Shown here: positions 62,971 through 64,000 of the stretch, piece after piece | How the letters are laid out: every line of letters begins with the position of its first letter | Numbering within the stretch: position 1 is the stretch's first letter | Source of the DNA: CAYLJJ01 sp964384025 | GTDB lineage: Bacteria > Myxococcota_A > Bradymonadia > UBA7976 > UBA1532 | Length of the DNA: 64,000 bases | Direction: 5' to 3' | Assembly (NCBI GenBank): GCA_964384025.1 | Contig: CAYLJJ010000005.1 | Location: 56,571-120,570, forward strand | Notes under the pieces: generated by a model | What the model saw: only the letters and a program-made list of their open reading frames with translations | Told to the model about the DNA's origin: nothing | The model's database searches: none | Position numbers and translations under genes: made by a program

Positions 62971-63315
62971 TAGAGGTTTAACAGATTAATTAACCAGGGA
63001 GATACTCGGGCAATAGACCAAAGAGGAATTGATCGTTTGTATCTTTCACCAGTAAATGTTGATGGTGCAACGCTTATAAAAACTGGCGATGCAGTTTTTA
63101 TAGAAGGTGATCTTCCTGAAATATTCGAGGCAGGAAGTGTAGATCGAGCAGGTCCTTTATATGCTACAGAGGGAGAACCTGCTTTTTGGGATGGGCTTTC
63201 CGTAACGATATTCTTCATCGTGAAATTACTTTGGTTGTTGACTGTTGTCTTCATGGCTCAAATAGCCTCGATAACAGTCACATATCACAGCAAGAGAGGA
63301 TGTTGTGATGTTTAG
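62971..63315 (+). pseudogene. ORF remnant without clear start
   Basis: The frame is open from 62974 to 63315, but the first usable start is a TTG at 63037. The protein would read RLINQGDTRAIDQRGID before it and NVDGATLIKTGDAVFIEGDLPE after it, then a TM (LSVTIFFIVKLLWLLTVVF) and a short tail. It looks like a complete-domain piece of a protein with its N-terminus missing. I recognise no family. Alternatively a small genuine gene starting at the TTG. Confidence 0.4.
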
Positions 63316-63853
63316 AATGCTCTTATTGGTCATGTTTGCGCTCATCGGTTGCTTAGACCAACAAAACGGGCTTAAACTTGACAAAGAAGAAAGCAAACTG
63401 GATTCAGCAGAGCTTGAGAAAGCTTTTGCCGAGTTGCAATCATGTACTAACGGGAGGTATGATAGCCAAGAAGTAACGGCCATGATTGATTTTGCAAAAG
63501 AACTCCAGACATATCCAAAAGCAGATCTGCGTGAAGCCTTAGACGGATTCTATGGTACAAAGGGTCCTAACAGTTTCAATCTTGAAGAAGATGCTAAAAC
63601 CTTTATATTGCTTCGAATCTACTTTGGCGTTCCAGAACAAATCCAGAAAAGTTCAGCCAAATTCTTTGGAGGATTTGTTTTTCCAGAAAACAACAGTGAA
63701 ATCTATTACAATTTTGTTTGGCCATTGGTATTTAACAATGGAATAATTGAGAAAATAGGTTCTTGTGGTTTTGGTTCTGGAGTATATGATGTTCTAGGTG
63801 AATTTGATTTCTTCGACTCTACGTTTGGGGTACGTGATTTAAGTGGATATTGA
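63308..63853 (+). CDS. Small lipoprotein, unknown function
   Basis: 181 residues from ATG 63308 (GAGAGG about eight bases upstream; a GTG precedes it). Lipobox FALIGCLD. Then a helical, charged N-terminal part and a beta-rich C-terminal part (FGGFVFPENN, NFVWPLVF, FDFFDSTFG) with an internal Cys pair (SCTNGR and SCGFGSG). No family recognised. AT-rich like the preceding genes. It overlaps the end of the remnant frame by eight bases. Confidence 0.6.
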   Translation: MFRMLLLVMFALIGCLDQQNGLKLDKEESKLDSAELEKAFAELQSCTNGRYDSQEVTAMIDFAKELQTYPKADLREALDGFYGTKGPNSFNLEEDAKTFILLRIYFGVPEQIQKSSAKFFGGFVFPENNSEIYYNFVWPLVFNNGIIEKIGSCGFGSGVYDVLGEFDFFDSTFGVRDLSGY

Positions 63854-63890
63854 TCATCCAGAATCAAAATAGGATTTCAGGGTGTCCAGT

Positions 63891-63921
63891 GGAGAAAGCC
63901 TTCTCACCAAATGCTTTCTCC
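63891..63921 (+). terminator. 9-bp inverted repeat after the last lipoprotein gene
   Basis: GGAGAAAGC (63891-63899) and GCTTTCTCC (63913-63921) with a 13-nt loop, 38 bp after the stop at 63853. No T tract follows, so it may be a processing site or Rho-dependent signal instead of a classic terminator. In the remaining bases to 64000 I see no gene on either strand that I can support. Confidence 0.35.
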
Positions 63922-64000
63922 CTAACCTCAGCGCGGCTCTCTCTGCAAGGCGGTGGGGCGAGTGTGGGAGGCAGAGCGAGAGGAGTTTGAGATCTGTGTG

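Noticed and set aside
63922..64000. Possible C-terminal end of a leftward gene at the right edge
   Set aside because: A minus-strand frame is open to the edge (stop near 63853), but it is only ~48 codons and resembles nothing I can name.

Overview
The window looks like a scaffold piece from a Gram-negative, lipoprotein-rich member of the former Deltaproteobacteria (Myxococcota or Bradymonadota-like). The clues are a type VI secretion ClpV end, an apolipoprotein N-acyltransferase, about a dozen lipoproteins with Asp/Pro-rich linkers after the lipobox, MopE-like Cys/Asp repeats, a Ser/Thr kinase fused to a formylglycine-enzyme-type domain, and an exosortase. The taxonomic call is inference. Two runs of exactly 100 N (21280-21379 and 40375-40474) are assembly gaps. 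Both fall inside tandem repeats, and both make one gene appear to change frame.

Layout. 1-3011: end of clpV, then a leftward block of an ECF sigma factor, a one-TM anti-sigma-like protein and a Spy/CpxP-like protein, plus an esterase lipoprotein. 3163-7882: a DUF4349 lipoprotein cluster, a cardiolipin-synthase-like phospholipase D and two cell-envelope proteins. 8038-13013: sbcD-sbcC. 13257-18729: secreted or lipid-anchored enzymes (purple-acid-phosphatase-like, M15/VanY-like) and small lipoproteins. 18736-23194: a leftward zinc-ribbon/lipoprotein/RNase Y-like operon, and a rightward HEAT-repeat/HAMP-like pair.

23520-28970 is the most unusual locus. A single 846-residue protein joins GYF-like, PATAN-like (DUF4388), J-like, TPR and CPBP-type intramembrane protease segments. 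It is followed by two degenerate receiver-domain proteins, a 67-residue Gly-rich protein with a PEP-CTERM-like tail, and an exosortase. I infer a self-contained protein-sorting or processing system. Leftward from 33555 run a kinase, a small membrane protein and lnt.

33625-47907: a DUF4261-like protein, two very large paralogous lipoproteins with a possible lipid-binding (TULIP-like) C-terminal half, a chalcone-isomerase-like protein, and a giant (more than 2,500 residues) AT-rich Cys-repeat lipoprotein. 47901-51695: a TssJ-like lipoprotein, an M30-type metalloprotease lipoprotein and an Rnl2-type RNA ligase. The ligase is divergent from an ADP-ribosylglycohydrolase. 52764-55589: aspartoacylase, CBS and glutamate-cysteine ligase. 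The CBS and ligase parts look like one gene split by a frameshift in a 10-base homopolymer.

55749-61988: an outer-membrane protein, a sigma-54 activator operon, and the familiar DUF2157/DUF4401/GDYXXLXY operon. A 114-bp MITE-like element with a 5-bp target duplication sits directly after that operon (61992-62105). It is followed by an AT-richer tail that holds an L-2-amino-thiazoline-4-carboxylate hydrolase-like gene, an ORF remnant and a small lipoprotein. No rRNA, tRNA or CRISPR was recognised.
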